Shown here: positions 43,793-52,548 of the stretch, piece after piece | Position numbering within the stretch: position 1 is the stretch's first letter | Layout: the number at the start of each line of letters is the position of its first letter | NCBI GenBank assembly: GCA_017622215.1 | Contig: JAGARO010000011.1 | Coordinates: 1 to 58,936, forward strand | Length of the DNA stretch: 58,936 nt | Direction of reading: 5' to 3' | DNA from: Clostridia bacterium | Lineage (GTDB): Bacteria; Bacillota; Clostridia; Monoglobales; Monoglobaceae | Program-made: the position numbers and the translations under genes | The notes under the pieces: model-generated | What the model saw: only the letters and a program-made list of their open reading frames with translations | What the model was told of the DNA's origin: nothing | The model's database searches: none

Positions 43793-45982
43793 TCAGGAAA
43801 AAGAAAGCTTGTCCCTAAGACCTGAATACCTGCGCTGGATATTATCATTCCTGATGTATTCCCCTATTATTTCTTCTTTCCCAACCAATACAACAAGCTT
43901 TTTTGCCCTTGTAACAGCTGTATATAAAAGATTTCTCGTCATCAAAAGCCTGTGAGTTTCAGCCATAGGAATAATAATTACATCAAATTCACTGCCCTGA
44001 CTTTTGTGAACAGTAACAGCATAAGCAAGTTCAAGTTCTTCAAGCTGAATAAAGTCATAATTTACAGTTTTATCTTCAAACTGCACAGTAACCTTTTTAC
44101 TTCTGTTATCTATAAAAGAAATAAAGCCAACATCACCGTTAAAGACGCCTGTGCCCTTTTCTCCGTCCTCTTTTTCCCACTCAATAGTATAGTTGTTTTT
44201 AATCTGCATAACCTTATCTCCTGTGCGGAAAGTCGAGCCTGCCGTTTTCTTCTCCACAGCCGATGCCCGCCTTGGATTTAAGGCTTCCTGAAGCATATTA
44301 TTAAGGTTCTGTACGCCGATTGCAGTCTTTCTCGTAGGAGTCAGAACCTGAATCTGTGCCATACTGTCCACGCCGTAGCTTTTAGGAATTCTGTTTGAAC
44401 AAAGGTCAACAATTGTTGCACAGATTTCCTCAGGAGTCTCCCTGTTTACAAGGAAAAAATCGTTATCCTTATCGTTAAGATAAGGAAATTCACCATTATT
44501 AATTCTGTGGGCATTTACAATTATCATACTTTCCTTTGCCTGTCTGAAAATCTCCTTAAGCTTTATACATACAAGGGAATCACTTTCAATTATATCCCTT
44601 AAAACATTGCCTGCACCAACAGATGGAAGCTGGTCGGCATCCCCCACCATAATAAGCCTTGCTCCAACAGGAAAGGCTTTTAGGAGACTGTCCATAAGGG
44701 TAATGTCCACCATAGACATCTCGTCCACAATCAGAACATCACAGTCAAGTCTGTTATGTTCATTTTTGGCAAAAAGATTGACCTCATCTCCGTCAGGAAT
44801 ATTTTCAAGAAGCCTGTGAATTGTTTTTGCTTCTTCTCCCGACACCTCGCTCATCCGCTTTGCAGCTCTTCCCGTAGGCGCCGCCAGAGCAACCTTTTTC
44901 CCTAATGATTTCATAATTTTAATTATGGAATTTATAATGGTAGTTTTACCCGTACCGGGACCACCTGTGATTACCATTGCAGAATTATAAAAGGACTGAC
45001 GTATGGCGTCCCTCTGGTTTTCTGCAAAATCAATGCCCTGGCTCTTTTCAGTTTTATCAATAAGTGCCTCAACCTCATCAGGATTCATTTCAAAACAAAC
45101 TCCCGACAGTTCGCGGAGTCTTTGTGCAACATATCTTTCTGCATTATAAAAATTCTCAAGGTAAATTCCCTCGTAATCTCCAAGGTCCTCTTTTATAAGC
45201 ACGCCCTTGAAAATTAGGTCGGAGACAGCATCCTCCGCCACTCCTCCGTCAACCTCAAGGTTAGCCTTTGTCATCGCCGCAAGAGAAGAGAGGGGAACAA
45301 AGGTATGTCCGTTATAGGCGCAATTCATCATAATAGAGCGTATTCCCGAGTATATTCTTTTAGGGGACTCCTTTGGAATTCCCATTTCAGCACCGATTTT
45401 ATCTGCAATCTGGAATGTAATTCCGTTTATGCAGTCCGAAAGAATATATGGATTTTCAAGAATGAGATTTTTCGCCCCTGCCCCAAGCTTTTTATATGCC
45501 TTTACAGCGTAAGCAGGAGATAACCCGAACTTCTGGAAAAGCATAACAAGTTCTTTAACCCCCACCTGTTCCACATAAGCCTTGTAGATTTCGTCAGCCT
45601 TTCTCTGTGAAATTCCGCTGATTTCTGTAAGACGCAAATGGTTATGTTCAATTATATCAAAGGCATCTACGCCGAACTTTTCTACTATTTTTACAGCTGT
45701 GGACTTTCCGATATGAGGAAGTACCCCTGAAGACAGATATCTTTCGATATCCCTTTCTTCTGTGGGCATAATCTTATCGTAGTATTCAACTTTAAACTGC
45801 TCGCCGTATTCAGGGTGGGTTGTCCACTCACCGTATGCTAAAATATTCTCTCCCGGCGCAACCCCCGGCATATAGCCGGTAAGGGTAAGGAGATTTCCGT
45901 CGGAAGAGCAGTCAACAACAGAATATCCGTTGGCTGGATTTTCATATATAACTTCTTCAATTGTTACCTTGATTTTATCCAA
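43793..45982 (-). CDS. recD2: RecD2-type ATP-dependent DNA helicase
   Basis: 729 residues. The N-terminal ~330 residues form the OB-like and helix-hairpin-helix region typical of RecD2 (YFDKIMPTEERDIERYLSSG-like start, GVLPHIGKSTAVKIVEKFG). Helicase motifs: ITGGPGTGKTTIINSI (I), AAPTGRAAKRM (Ia), VDEMSMVD (II), GDADQLPSVGAGNVLRDI (III) and YAVTVHKSQGSEFDVIII (V), then LLYTAVTRAKKLV (VI). RecD2 unwinds DNA 5' to 3' and acts outside a RecBC complex. No recB or recC lies nearby, which fits RecD2. A small membrane-protein gene precedes it by 2 nt. Confidence 0.95.
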   Translation of the reverse strand: MDKIKVTIEEVIYENPANGYSVVDCSSDGNLLTLTGYMPGVAPGENILAYGEWTTHPEYGEQFKVEYYDKIMPTEERDIERYLSSGVLPHIGKSTAVKIVEKFGVDAFDIIEHNHLRLTEISGISQRKADEIYKAYVEQVGVKELVMLFQKFGLSPAYAVKAYKKLGAGAKNLILENPYILSDCINGITFQIADKIGAEMGIPKESPKRIYSGIRSIMMNCAYNGHTFVPLSSLAAMTKANLEVDGGVAEDAVSDLIFKGVLIKEDLGDYEGIYLENFYNAERYVAQRLRELSGVCFEMNPDEVEALIDKTEKSQGIDFAENQRDAIRQSFYNSAMVITGGPGTGKTTIINSIIKIMKSLGKKVALAAPTGRAAKRMSEVSGEEAKTIHRLLENIPDGDEVNLFAKNEHNRLDCDVLIVDEMSMVDITLMDSLLKAFPVGARLIMVGDADQLPSVGAGNVLRDIIESDSLVCIKLKEIFRQAKESMIIVNAHRINNGEFPYLNDKDNDFFLVNRETPEEICATIVDLCSNRIPKSYGVDSMAQIQVLTPTRKTAIGVQNLNNMLQEALNPRRASAVEKKTAGSTFRTGDKVMQIKNNYTIEWEKEDGEKGTGVFNGDVGFISFIDNRSKKVTVQFEDKTVNYDFIQLEELELAYAVTVHKSQGSEFDVIIIPMAETHRLLMTRNLLYTAVTRAKKLVVLVGKEEIIGEYIRNDNIQRRYSGLRDKLSFS

Positions 45983-45984
45983 GA

Positions 45985-46323
45985 CTATCTTCCTTTCAAT
46001 AAATTTATATACTGGTCCATTGTAACGCCGTGGAGAAAGCTGTAAGACTTTTCAAGGAGCTTTACAATTTCCAATGTGCCGTCCTCAGAGCCCATATCCA
46101 CAAGATAGATATCTGCAGTCTGATTTTTATGTATAATATCCCATATCTCCTCCCGAAGAATTTCCTCAATGGTATCCTCGGCGTTTTTAACCATAATTAC
46201 AAAGTGTTTATCAAGGATTTCAGATTTTTCCCTGATTTGCATTCCCATAATTCCCACAATCATACTTATAATGCCGTAAACTGCGAAAAACACAAGGAGA
46301 ACATAGAAAAATGCAGTAGCCAT
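45985..46323 (-). CDS. Small membrane protein with a truncated GT2-like segment
   Basis: 112 residues. A transmembrane helix at about 5-28 (FYVLLVFFAVYGIISMIVGIM) is followed by ~80 residues reading HFVIMVKNAEDTIEEILRE and ADIYLVDMGSEDGTLEIVKLLEK. These look like the first half of a family 2 glycosyltransferase Rossmann domain ('V-K-N-x-E' and 'D-x-G-S-x-D-x-T'), but the catalytic second half is missing. Function unknown. ATG at 46323 follows a strong GGGGGTG. It is 2 nt from recD2 and therefore probably co-transcribed. Confidence 0.7.
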   Translation of the reverse strand: MATAFFYVLLVFFAVYGIISMIVGIMGMQIREKSEILDKHFVIMVKNAEDTIEEILREEIWDIIHKNQTADIYLVDMGSEDGTLEIVKLLEKSYSFLHGVTMDQYINLLKGR

Positions 46324-46389
46324 CCAAATCACCCCCTGAAATATAGTATGCAAAGGGCAAAAGTATGCTACTTTACATTTTAGCAATAA

Positions 46390-46420
46390 AAAAACAGACT
46401 GTCAAGAAGACAGCCTGTTT
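46390..46420 (-). terminator. Terminator of spoVG
   Basis: Minus strand stem AAACAGgCTGTC / GACAGtCTGTTT followed by TTTTTTATTG, 15 bases beyond the spoVG stop. Confidence 0.88.
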
Positions 46421-46434
46421 AGTTCAGTGCAAAA

Positions 46435-46704
46435 TTATTCAGCAACCTCATCCTTGAATTTTTCATATTCTTCAAGAATCTTTGTCTGAATTGTTTCTCT
46501 CATTTCTGAGTTGATAGGATGGGCAATGTCCTTAAATTCCCCGTCAGGAGTCTTTCTGCTAGGCATAGCTATAAAGAGCTTGTCCTGTCCTTCAATAACC
46601 TTAATGTCATGAACAACAAATGTGTCATCAAAGGTTATAGAAACTACTGCCTTCATCCTTCCTTCTGCATTGATTTTTCTTACTTTGATATCAGTTATTT
46701 CCAT
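46435..46704 (-). CDS. spoVG: Septation/RNA-binding regulator SpoVG
   Basis: 89 residues with the highly conserved sequence [52 protein letters not shown] and a C-terminal amphipathic helix. SpoVG affects septation at sporulation and is a nucleic-acid-binding regulator in several Firmicutes. ATG at 46704 has a GGCGG-like site. Transcribed alone between the recD2 region and murC; its own terminator follows. Confidence 0.96.
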   Translation of the reverse strand: MEITDIKVRKINAEGRMKAVVSITFDDTFVVHDIKVIEGQDKLFIAMPSRKTPDGEFKDIAHPINSEMRETIQTKILEEYEKFKDEVAE

Positions 46705-46806
46705 AGGAAACACCGCCTTCCGCCAAGCATCCTAGCCCAGCAAATTTATAAATAATATTATTTTACAAAAATTAGGGTAAAATTAAGATAAACATTAAGA
46801 AAAATG

Positions 46807-46835
46807 TTGCCATTTCTTAAAAAATATGCTATTCT
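46807..46835 (+). promoter_or_regulatory. Sigma-A promoter for murC
   Basis: TTGCCA (46807-46812), 17-bp spacer, TATTCT (46830-46835), 31 bases before the start at 46867. Confidence 0.65.
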
Positions 46836-46866
46836 AAAAACAGAATTCCAAAGGAGTGTACCTTTT

Positions 46867-48240
46867 ATGAATAAATTCTCAATAGCAAATTTCAAATCCG
46901 GTTCATCTGTGCATTTTATAGGCATCGGCGGAATAAGTATGAGTGCTCTTGCTGAAATGATGCTCTACCTTGGCTATAAGGTATCCGGTTCAGACCGGAG
47001 TGATTCAGAAGCCCTTTCGAAGCTTCGCGAAAAGGGGGCTGAAATTTGTGTTGGACAAAGAAAGGAAAATATAAAGAATCCTGACCTGGTATGCTATACA
47101 GCTGCCATAAGCGAGGATAATCCCGAGCTGATTCGTGCAAGGGAGCTTAATGTTCCTGTAATCGAAAGAGCCGAACTTTTAGGGGAGCTTATGACTCTCT
47201 ATAAATTCCCTCTCGCAGTGGCAGGAACACATGGAAAAACCACAACAACATCCATGCTTTCTCTCATACTCCTTGCCGCAGAAAAGGACCCTACAATTTT
47301 AGTAGGCGGAAATCTTCCGCAGATTGAGGGAAACTACCGTCAGGGCAAGACAGACTATCTTGTTTTAGAAGCCTGTGAATATGTAGAAAGTTTTCTTCAT
47401 TTCCATCCATTTTTGTCAATAATCACCAATATTGAGGCAGACCACCTGGATTATTTTGTTAATCTTAATAACATTATATCAGCTTTTGAGAAATTTGCAA
47501 GACTAAATTCACCCCTTGGACACATTATTGTATGTTTTGACGATAAAAACATACAATCTATTGTGCAAAATTTCGGGAAAAACGTGGTAAAATATGGTAT
47601 TGATGCCAAAAATTGTGAATTTGTAGCTGAAAACATAAAACCAAACAGTAAAAAAGGAACAAATTTTGACGTACTTTATATGGGAAAACCATTCCTTTCG
47701 CTGTCCCTTAATTTATCAGGTAAACATGTTGTTTATGACGCCCTTGCCTGCGTGGCAGCTGCAGTATCATTAGGCATTGAAAAAGAGGCAATCAAAGAAG
47801 GGCTTGAAAGCTTTACAGGTACAAAAAGACGCTTTGAAAAGTTAGGTTTCTTTGATGGAGTTGAGGTTGTGGATGACTACGCTCACCACCCCACAGAAAT
47901 TGAAACAACTTTAAAATCCGCAATGGAAATGGGCTATAATGACGTATGGTGCATCTTCCAGCCTCATACCTATTCAAGAACAAAGGCATTTTTAAATGAA
48001 TTTGCAGAGGCACTTTCCCTTGCCGACCACGTAATTATCGCAGATGTTTACCCTGCAAGAGAAAAATACGACGGCACAATACACAGTTGTGACCTTGCAC
48101 TCCTCATAGATAAAGGTGTTTATATAAACGATTTTGGTGCAATCGAAAGATATATAAAGAAAAATGCAAAGAAAGGGGACCTTGTAATTTCCATGGGTGC
48201 AGGCTCAGTTACGGAAATAGGTCATAATCTTGTAAAATAA
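46867..48240 (+). CDS. murC: UDP-N-acetylmuramate-L-alanine ligase
   Basis: 457 residues. Mur ligase layout: N-terminal HFIGIGGISMSALAEMMLYLGYKVSGSD, central ATP loop VAGTHGKTTTTSMLSLIL, substrate motif LVLEACEYVESFLHFHP with ITNIEADHLDYF, and C-terminal VDDYAHHPTEIETTL and QPHTYSRTKAF. It adds L-Ala to UDP-MurNAc. ATG at 46867 follows GGAG. The TAA stop overlaps the ksgA ATG by one base. Being next to ksgA and yhbY rather than in a dcw cluster is not unusual for Clostridia. Confidence 0.96.
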   Translation: MNKFSIANFKSGSSVHFIGIGGISMSALAEMMLYLGYKVSGSDRSDSEALSKLREKGAEICVGQRKENIKNPDLVCYTAAISEDNPELIRARELNVPVIERAELLGELMTLYKFPLAVAGTHGKTTTTSMLSLILLAAEKDPTILVGGNLPQIEGNYRQGKTDYLVLEACEYVESFLHFHPFLSIITNIEADHLDYFVNLNNIISAFEKFARLNSPLGHIIVCFDDKNIQSIVQNFGKNVVKYGIDAKNCEFVAENIKPNSKKGTNFDVLYMGKPFLSLSLNLSGKHVVYDALACVAAAVSLGIEKEAIKEGLESFTGTKRRFEKLGFFDGVEVVDDYAHHPTEIETTLKSAMEMGYNDVWCIFQPHTYSRTKAFLNEFAEALSLADHVIIADVYPAREKYDGTIHSCDLALLIDKGVYINDFGAIERYIKKNAKKGDLVISMGAGSVTEIGHNLVK

Positions 48241-49091
48241 TGAATTTATCAAACCCTAAAGAACTGAGGAACATAATCGAAGCCTTTGGATTTTCATTTT
48301 CAAAGGGCCTTGGACAAAACTTCCTCATAGATAAAAATGTACTTAATGAAATAGTTGAAGGTTCAGGAATAAACGAAGACTACGGTGTTCTTGAAATCGG
48401 CCCAGGTGCAGGTACACTTACCCGTGAGCTTGCACAAAACAGCAAAAAAACTGTTGCCGTAGAAATCGATACTCGACTTCTTCCTCTTCTTAACTATACA
48501 GTGGGAGAGTTTAAGAACTTCAAACTCATAAACGAAGACATTATGAAGGTTGACTTAAATAAGCTTATTGAAGAAGAGTTTGGGGATATGCCTGTTGCAG
48601 TTGTAGCAAACCTTCCATATTATATTACCACTCCTATCATAATGAAAATACTCGAAACCTGTAACAAGGTTAAGTCAATTACAGTTATGATACAGAAAGA
48701 AGTGGCAGACAGAATGATAGCTGAGCCGGGCGGTAAGGACTATGGTGCTCTGACAGTTGCCGTACAATACTACACAAAGCCGAAAATTATAACCCGTGCC
48801 ACTCCCGACTGTTTTATGCCGCCTCCAAAGGTTGCATCAACTGTTATCCATTTAGCGGTTTTAGAGGAGCCATCAGTTAAAGCAGAGGACACAAAGAAGT
48901 TTTTCAATATTGTAAAATCTGCCTTTGGCCAGAGAAGAAAAACTCTTATGAACGCATTATCCAAAAGCCCTTATCTTTCAGCGGAAAAAGCTGATATAGA
49001 AAGAGTGCTTTTAGAAATGGGACTTGATATAAACATCCGCGGAGAAAAGCTTTCCCTTTCGGATTTTGCAGAATTATCAAATAAACTTTAA
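48240..49091 (+). CDS. rsmA: 16S rRNA dimethyladenosine transferase
   Basis: 283 residues. Motifs: GLGQNFLIDKNVLNEIVEGSG, the SAM-binding VLEIGPGAGTLTRELAQ, and the catalytic VANLPYYITTPIIMKILE (N-L-P-Y). C-terminal domain with KSAFGQRRKTLMNAL. It dimethylates two adjacent adenines (A1518/A1519 in E. coli numbering) of 16S rRNA helix 45. Start codon shared with the murC stop (TAATG), so translation is coupled. Confidence 0.97.
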   Translation: MNLSNPKELRNIIEAFGFSFSKGLGQNFLIDKNVLNEIVEGSGINEDYGVLEIGPGAGTLTRELAQNSKKTVAVEIDTRLLPLLNYTVGEFKNFKLINEDIMKVDLNKLIEEEFGDMPVAVVANLPYYITTPIIMKILETCNKVKSITVMIQKEVADRMIAEPGGKDYGALTVAVQYYTKPKIITRATPDCFMPPPKVASTVIHLAVLEEPSVKAEDTKKFFNIVKSAFGQRRKTLMNALSKSPYLSAEKADIERVLLEMGLDINIRGEKLSLSDFAELSNKL

Positions 49092-49101
49092 GGAGAAAAC
49101 T

Positions 49102-49392
49102 ATGTTAACAAGTAAACAGAGAGCATATTTAAGAGGACTTGCAAACGGAGTCCCTGCATTATACCAGATTGGCAAGGACGGAATTACAGATAACTTGGTT
49201 TCAATGATTAAGGACGCGTTGGAAGCCCGTGAACTTATTAAAATTCACGTACTTGAAACTGCTCCTGACACACCAAGAAATCTCTGCGACCAGCTTGCAG
49301 AAAAGGTGGGCGGAGAGCCTGTTCAGGCAATCGGCAGTAAGATTACAATATATAAGGAAGCAAGTGAAAATCCTGCTATAATTTTGCCTTAA
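49102..49392 (+). CDS. YhbY-type CRM-domain RNA-binding protein
   Basis: 96 residues, a single CRM domain: LTSKQRAYLRGLANGVPALYQIGKDG, then LEARELIKIHVLE and the C-terminal strand AIGSKITIYKEA. These proteins associate with the pre-50S ribosome. ATG at 49102 follows AAGGAG, ten bases after the ksgA stop, in keeping with a ribosome-maturation pairing with KsgA. Confidence 0.94.
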   Translation: MLTSKQRAYLRGLANGVPALYQIGKDGITDNLVSMIKDALEARELIKIHVLETAPDTPRNLCDQLAEKVGGEPVQAIGSKITIYKEASENPAIILP

Positions 49393-49403
49393 TGGAGGGA
49401 ATT

Positions 49404-50648
49404 ATGGAAGAACTTAATATAAAAGGTGCGCTGGCAAAAAAGGCATCAGTCATTCTCGGTGTTAAAACCGAAAGTGAAAAAAATGAGCTTTTAAGACTTA
49501 TTGCAAAGCGTTTAGTTGAAAAAACTGAATATATTTTGGCTGAAAACCTTAAGGACATTGAAAACGGCAAAAACAACAATATGAGCGAGGGTCTTTTAGA
49601 CAGACTTCGTTTAACCGATGCACGAATTAAGGATATTGCAGAGGGCGTAAGTCAGATTGCAGACCTCCCTGACCCAATCGGCCAGGTTATTGAAGAATTC
49701 AACCGTCCAAACGGACTTGAGATTAAGAAAGTCCGTGTTCCTCTGGGAGTTATCGGCATAATCTATGAGGCAAGACCGAATGTTACAGCCGACGCTTTTG
49801 CCCTTTGCTTAAAATCGGGCAATGCAGTTATTCTCCGAGGGGGAAAAGAGGCTATAAACTCAAATAAAGCCCTGGTTTCAGTTATGAAAGAAGCAATTTC
49901 CGAAATGAATTTCCCTGAGGGAACTTTAAGCCTTGTGGAAAATACTGACAGAGAAAGTGCAAAGGCACTTATGACTCTTAATGAATACCTTGACGTTATT
50001 ATCCCCCGTGGCGGTGCAGGTCTTATCCGTTCCGTTGTGGAAAATGCCACAGTCCCTGCAATCCAGACAGGCACAGGAAACTGTCATATTTACGTTGATA
50101 AAACTGCGGATATTGAAATGGCGAAGAATATAATTATAAATGCAAAAACCTCCCGTCCGTCAGTTTGTAACGCAGAAGAAAAACTCCTTGTTCACAGGGA
50201 AATCGCAAAGGATTTCCTTCCTGTAATTATTCCTGCACTTACCGAAAAGGATGTTGAAATCCTTGGAGACGAAAAGGTCAATGATTTATATAATGACATA
50301 AAAATTGCCACAGACGATGAATGGTACGAGGAATTTTTAAGCCTTAAAATCGGCATTAAAATTGTAGAAAATACCGAAGAGGCAATTGAGCATATCAACA
50401 AATACGGAAGTCTTCACTCCGAAGCAATTGTAACTTCTTCACAGGAGGATGCAGACAAATTCTTAAAAAAGGTTGATGCTGCAGCCGTATATGTAAACGC
50501 CTCAACAAGATTTACTGACGGTTTCGAGTTTGGTTTCGGCGGAGAAATCGGAATCAGTACCCAAAAACTCCACGCAAGAGGCCCTATGGGACTCCGCGAG
50601 CTTACCTCTACAAAATACAGAATTTACGGCAACGGCCAGATACGATAG
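49404..50648 (+). CDS. proA: Gamma-glutamyl phosphate reductase
   Basis: 414 residues. Aldehyde-dehydrogenase fold with VPLGVIGIIYEARPNVTADAFALCLKSGNAVILRGG in consecutive blocks, PRGGAGLIR, the catalytic cysteine in ARPSVCNAEEKLLVH-type context (SRPSVCNAEE) and TRFTDGFEFGFGGEIGIS. Second step of proline biosynthesis. The partner proB is not in the window. ATG at 49404 follows GGAGGG. Pfp follows after 9 nt. Confidence 0.96.
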   Translation: MEELNIKGALAKKASVILGVKTESEKNELLRLIAKRLVEKTEYILAENLKDIENGKNNNMSEGLLDRLRLTDARIKDIAEGVSQIADLPDPIGQVIEEFNRPNGLEIKKVRVPLGVIGIIYEARPNVTADAFALCLKSGNAVILRGGKEAINSNKALVSVMKEAISEMNFPEGTLSLVENTDRESAKALMTLNEYLDVIIPRGGAGLIRSVVENATVPAIQTGTGNCHIYVDKTADIEMAKNIIINAKTSRPSVCNAEEKLLVHREIAKDFLPVIIPALTEKDVEILGDEKVNDLYNDIKIATDDEWYEEFLSLKIGIKIVENTEEAIEHINKYGSLHSEAIVTSSQEDADKFLKKVDAAAVYVNASTRFTDGFEFGFGGEIGISTQKLHARGPMGLRELTSTKYRIYGNGQIR

Positions 50649-50657
50649 GAGAAAAAT

Positions 50658-51872
50658 ATGAATTTATTAGTCGGACAGTCAGGCGGTCCTACCGCTGCAA
50701 TAAATGCCTCCCTTGCAGGCGTTATAAAAGCAGGGCTTGATTCAAAGGAGATTGGAAAGGTTTACGGCACAGTAAACGGCATTGACGGAGTTTTAAACGA
50801 CGAGCTTGTTGACCTTGAAAAGTTCAGGGACGAAAAACTTTTGAAGCTTCTTATCCAGACTCCTTCTTCCTACCTTGGCTCCTGCAGACATAAGCTCCCG
50901 AACTTAGACGAGGGCAGGGAAACCTACGAAAAAATCGAGGAAATTTTTAAGAAATACGACATAGGTTACTTCCTCTATATCGGCGGAAATGACTCTATGG
51001 ATACAGTTGATAAATTAAGCAAGTATTTCGCAGAAAAAAAATCCGATATCCGTGTTGTGGGAGTTCCTAAAACAATTGACAATGACCTTTGCCAGACAGA
51101 CCATACACCGGGCTTTGGAAGTGCAGCAAAATTTGTTGCAAACACAGCAAGACAGCTTGCCTTTGACACAAAGGTTTACGGCACAACAAAATCCGTAATT
51201 GTCCTTGAAATTATGGGCAGAAACGCAGGCTGGCTTACAGCGGCAGCAAGCCTTGCAAACAACGAAAACATAAAGGCAGTTGACGCAGTTTGCCTCCCTG
51301 AAACAGTTTTTGACAAGGAAAAATTCCTCTCAAAAGTTGACGGTGTTATGAAAGAGAAAAACTTCTCAATTATAGCTGTTTCCGAGGGAATTAAGGATAG
51401 TGAGGGCAACTATATCGGCGAAAATAAAACTGCCACAAGAAAAGACGGCTTTGCCCACGCAGCTTTAGGCGGTGTAGGTAAAACAGTTGAAAGCTGGATT
51501 TCACAGGGTCTTGGACTTAAGACAAGGTCAATCGAGCTCAGCACCCTCCAGAGATGCTTCTCTGTAGGCGCATCAAAATGCGACTTAGACGAGGCCTTTG
51601 AGGCAGGGCACAAGGGCGTAGAGCTTGTATTAAGTGGCGAAACAGCAATAATGATTGGCTTTAACAGAATTTCAGATGAGCCATATAAAATTGACATTGT
51701 TCCATATAAGGTCAGCGAAATTGCCAACGGCGAAAAGACAATCCCTATAGATATGATTTCCCCTGACGGTATGGAAATGAACGAAAACTTTATAAAATAC
51801 GCGCGTCCGCTTATCTGCGGAGAGCCTGACATTTCATATACAGACGGCACAATTGATTTTGTAACAAGATAA
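50658..51872 (+). CDS. pfp: Phosphofructokinase, probably pyrophosphate-dependent
   Basis: 404 residues. N-terminal LLVGQSGGPTAAINASLAGV binds the phosphoryl donor. The motif IGGNDSMDT replaces the GGDGS of ATP-dependent enzymes, and PKTIDNDLCQTDHTPGFGSAAKF contains the Lys typical of PPi-type enzymes. MGRNAGWLTAAASLA and VSEGIKD follow. It would phosphorylate fructose 6-phosphate with PPi, reversibly. The donor assignment is from motif, not experiment. AGGAG precedes the ATG. Confidence 0.9.
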   Translation: MNLLVGQSGGPTAAINASLAGVIKAGLDSKEIGKVYGTVNGIDGVLNDELVDLEKFRDEKLLKLLIQTPSSYLGSCRHKLPNLDEGRETYEKIEEIFKKYDIGYFLYIGGNDSMDTVDKLSKYFAEKKSDIRVVGVPKTIDNDLCQTDHTPGFGSAAKFVANTARQLAFDTKVYGTTKSVIVLEIMGRNAGWLTAAASLANNENIKAVDAVCLPETVFDKEKFLSKVDGVMKEKNFSIIAVSEGIKDSEGNYIGENKTATRKDGFAHAALGGVGKTVESWISQGLGLKTRSIELSTLQRCFSVGASKCDLDEAFEAGHKGVELVLSGETAIMIGFNRISDEPYKIDIVPYKVSEIANGEKTIPIDMISPDGMEMNENFIKYARPLICGEPDISYTDGTIDFVTR

Positions 51873-51878
51873 ACTTTA

Positions 51879-51976
51879 GCAAAGTAGAAACCTACGCGTT
51901 AAGTGATTTGGGAACGGGAAGTTGTCCCAGATACGAAAAGTCATTGACTTGCGGTGTAGATTTCGCATTCCGTTGC
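51879..51976 (+). promoter_or_regulatory. Tetrahydrofolate (THF, folT-type) riboswitch
   Basis: P1 pairs GCAA (51879-51882) with TTGC (51973-51976). The conserved THF core is recognisable: GCGTTAAGTG, a GG..CGGGAAGTTGTCCC arm, ACGAA, and GCGGTG...GCATTCCG at the 3' side. It sits directly upstream of folT-folC, where this class is expected. Folate binding should reduce expression. Confidence 0.88.
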
Positions 51977-52019
51977 TGTAAAAAGAAAAAAACCTTTTTG
52001 CAGCTATTTGCAGAAAGGA
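51975..52019 (+). promoter_or_regulatory. Riboswitch expression platform and folT ribosome binding site
   Basis: An 11-bp hairpin GCTGTAAAAAG (51975-51985) / CTTTTTGCAGC (51994-52004) uses bases shared with the 3' strand of P1. TTTGCAG recurs at 52007-52013, just into the AAAGGA ribosome binding site (52014-52019), so the upstream strand has two possible partners, one touching the ribosome site. This suggests translational control. Confidence 0.6.
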
Positions 52020-52026
52020 TTTTTTT

Positions 52027-52548
52027 ATGAACTTAAAGACAAAAAAGCTGTGCAGGCTGGGCCTCCTCACAGCAATAACAGTAATTTTGGCCATGTTTTT
52101 CACATTCCGCATAGGAACTATGATTAAAATTCCTATGAAATTCGTTTCAGTATTCATAACGGGCGTCTTCTTCGGCCCAATATGGGGCGGAGTCGTAGGT
52201 GCTTTAGGGGATTTCTTCAATGCAGTTTTAATGCCTGTTGGCGCATATATCCCACTTCTTACTCTTATTGAGTTTTTATGCGGATTTACCTACGGCGCTC
52301 TCCTTTTTAATATTGATAAAAGAAAGAGCTTTTTGCCAATTACAATCTGCCTTATACTGCAGTTTTTAATTGACGAATTTTTAACCCCTGTAATTTTGGT
52401 ACAATGCGGAATTTTCCCTGATTACAGCTTTGCACTTATCACAAGAACCCCTGCCTCCATTCTCAAGGTGGCAATTCAGGGAATTGCAATATTCCCGTCA
52501 AAATACTACTTAAAATACATAAGAAGGTTTATGAATGAAGAACTTTAA
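52027..52548 (+). CDS. folT: Folate ECF transporter S component
   Basis: 173 residues with about five to six membrane helices. RLGLLTAITVILAMFFTFRIG and FFGPIWGGVVGALGDFFNAVLMPVGAYIP are typical of the FolT group. The S component binds folate; it needs the shared EcfA/A'/T module, which is not in the window. Regulated by the THF riboswitch immediately upstream and followed by folC with a 14-nt overlap, consistent with salvaging and polyglutamylating folate. Confidence 0.94.
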   Translation: MNLKTKKLCRLGLLTAITVILAMFFTFRIGTMIKIPMKFVSVFITGVFFGPIWGGVVGALGDFFNAVLMPVGAYIPLLTLIEFLCGFTYGALLFNIDKRKSFLPITICLILQFLIDEFLTPVILVQCGIFPDYSFALITRTPASILKVAIQGIAIFPSKYYLKYIRRFMNEEL

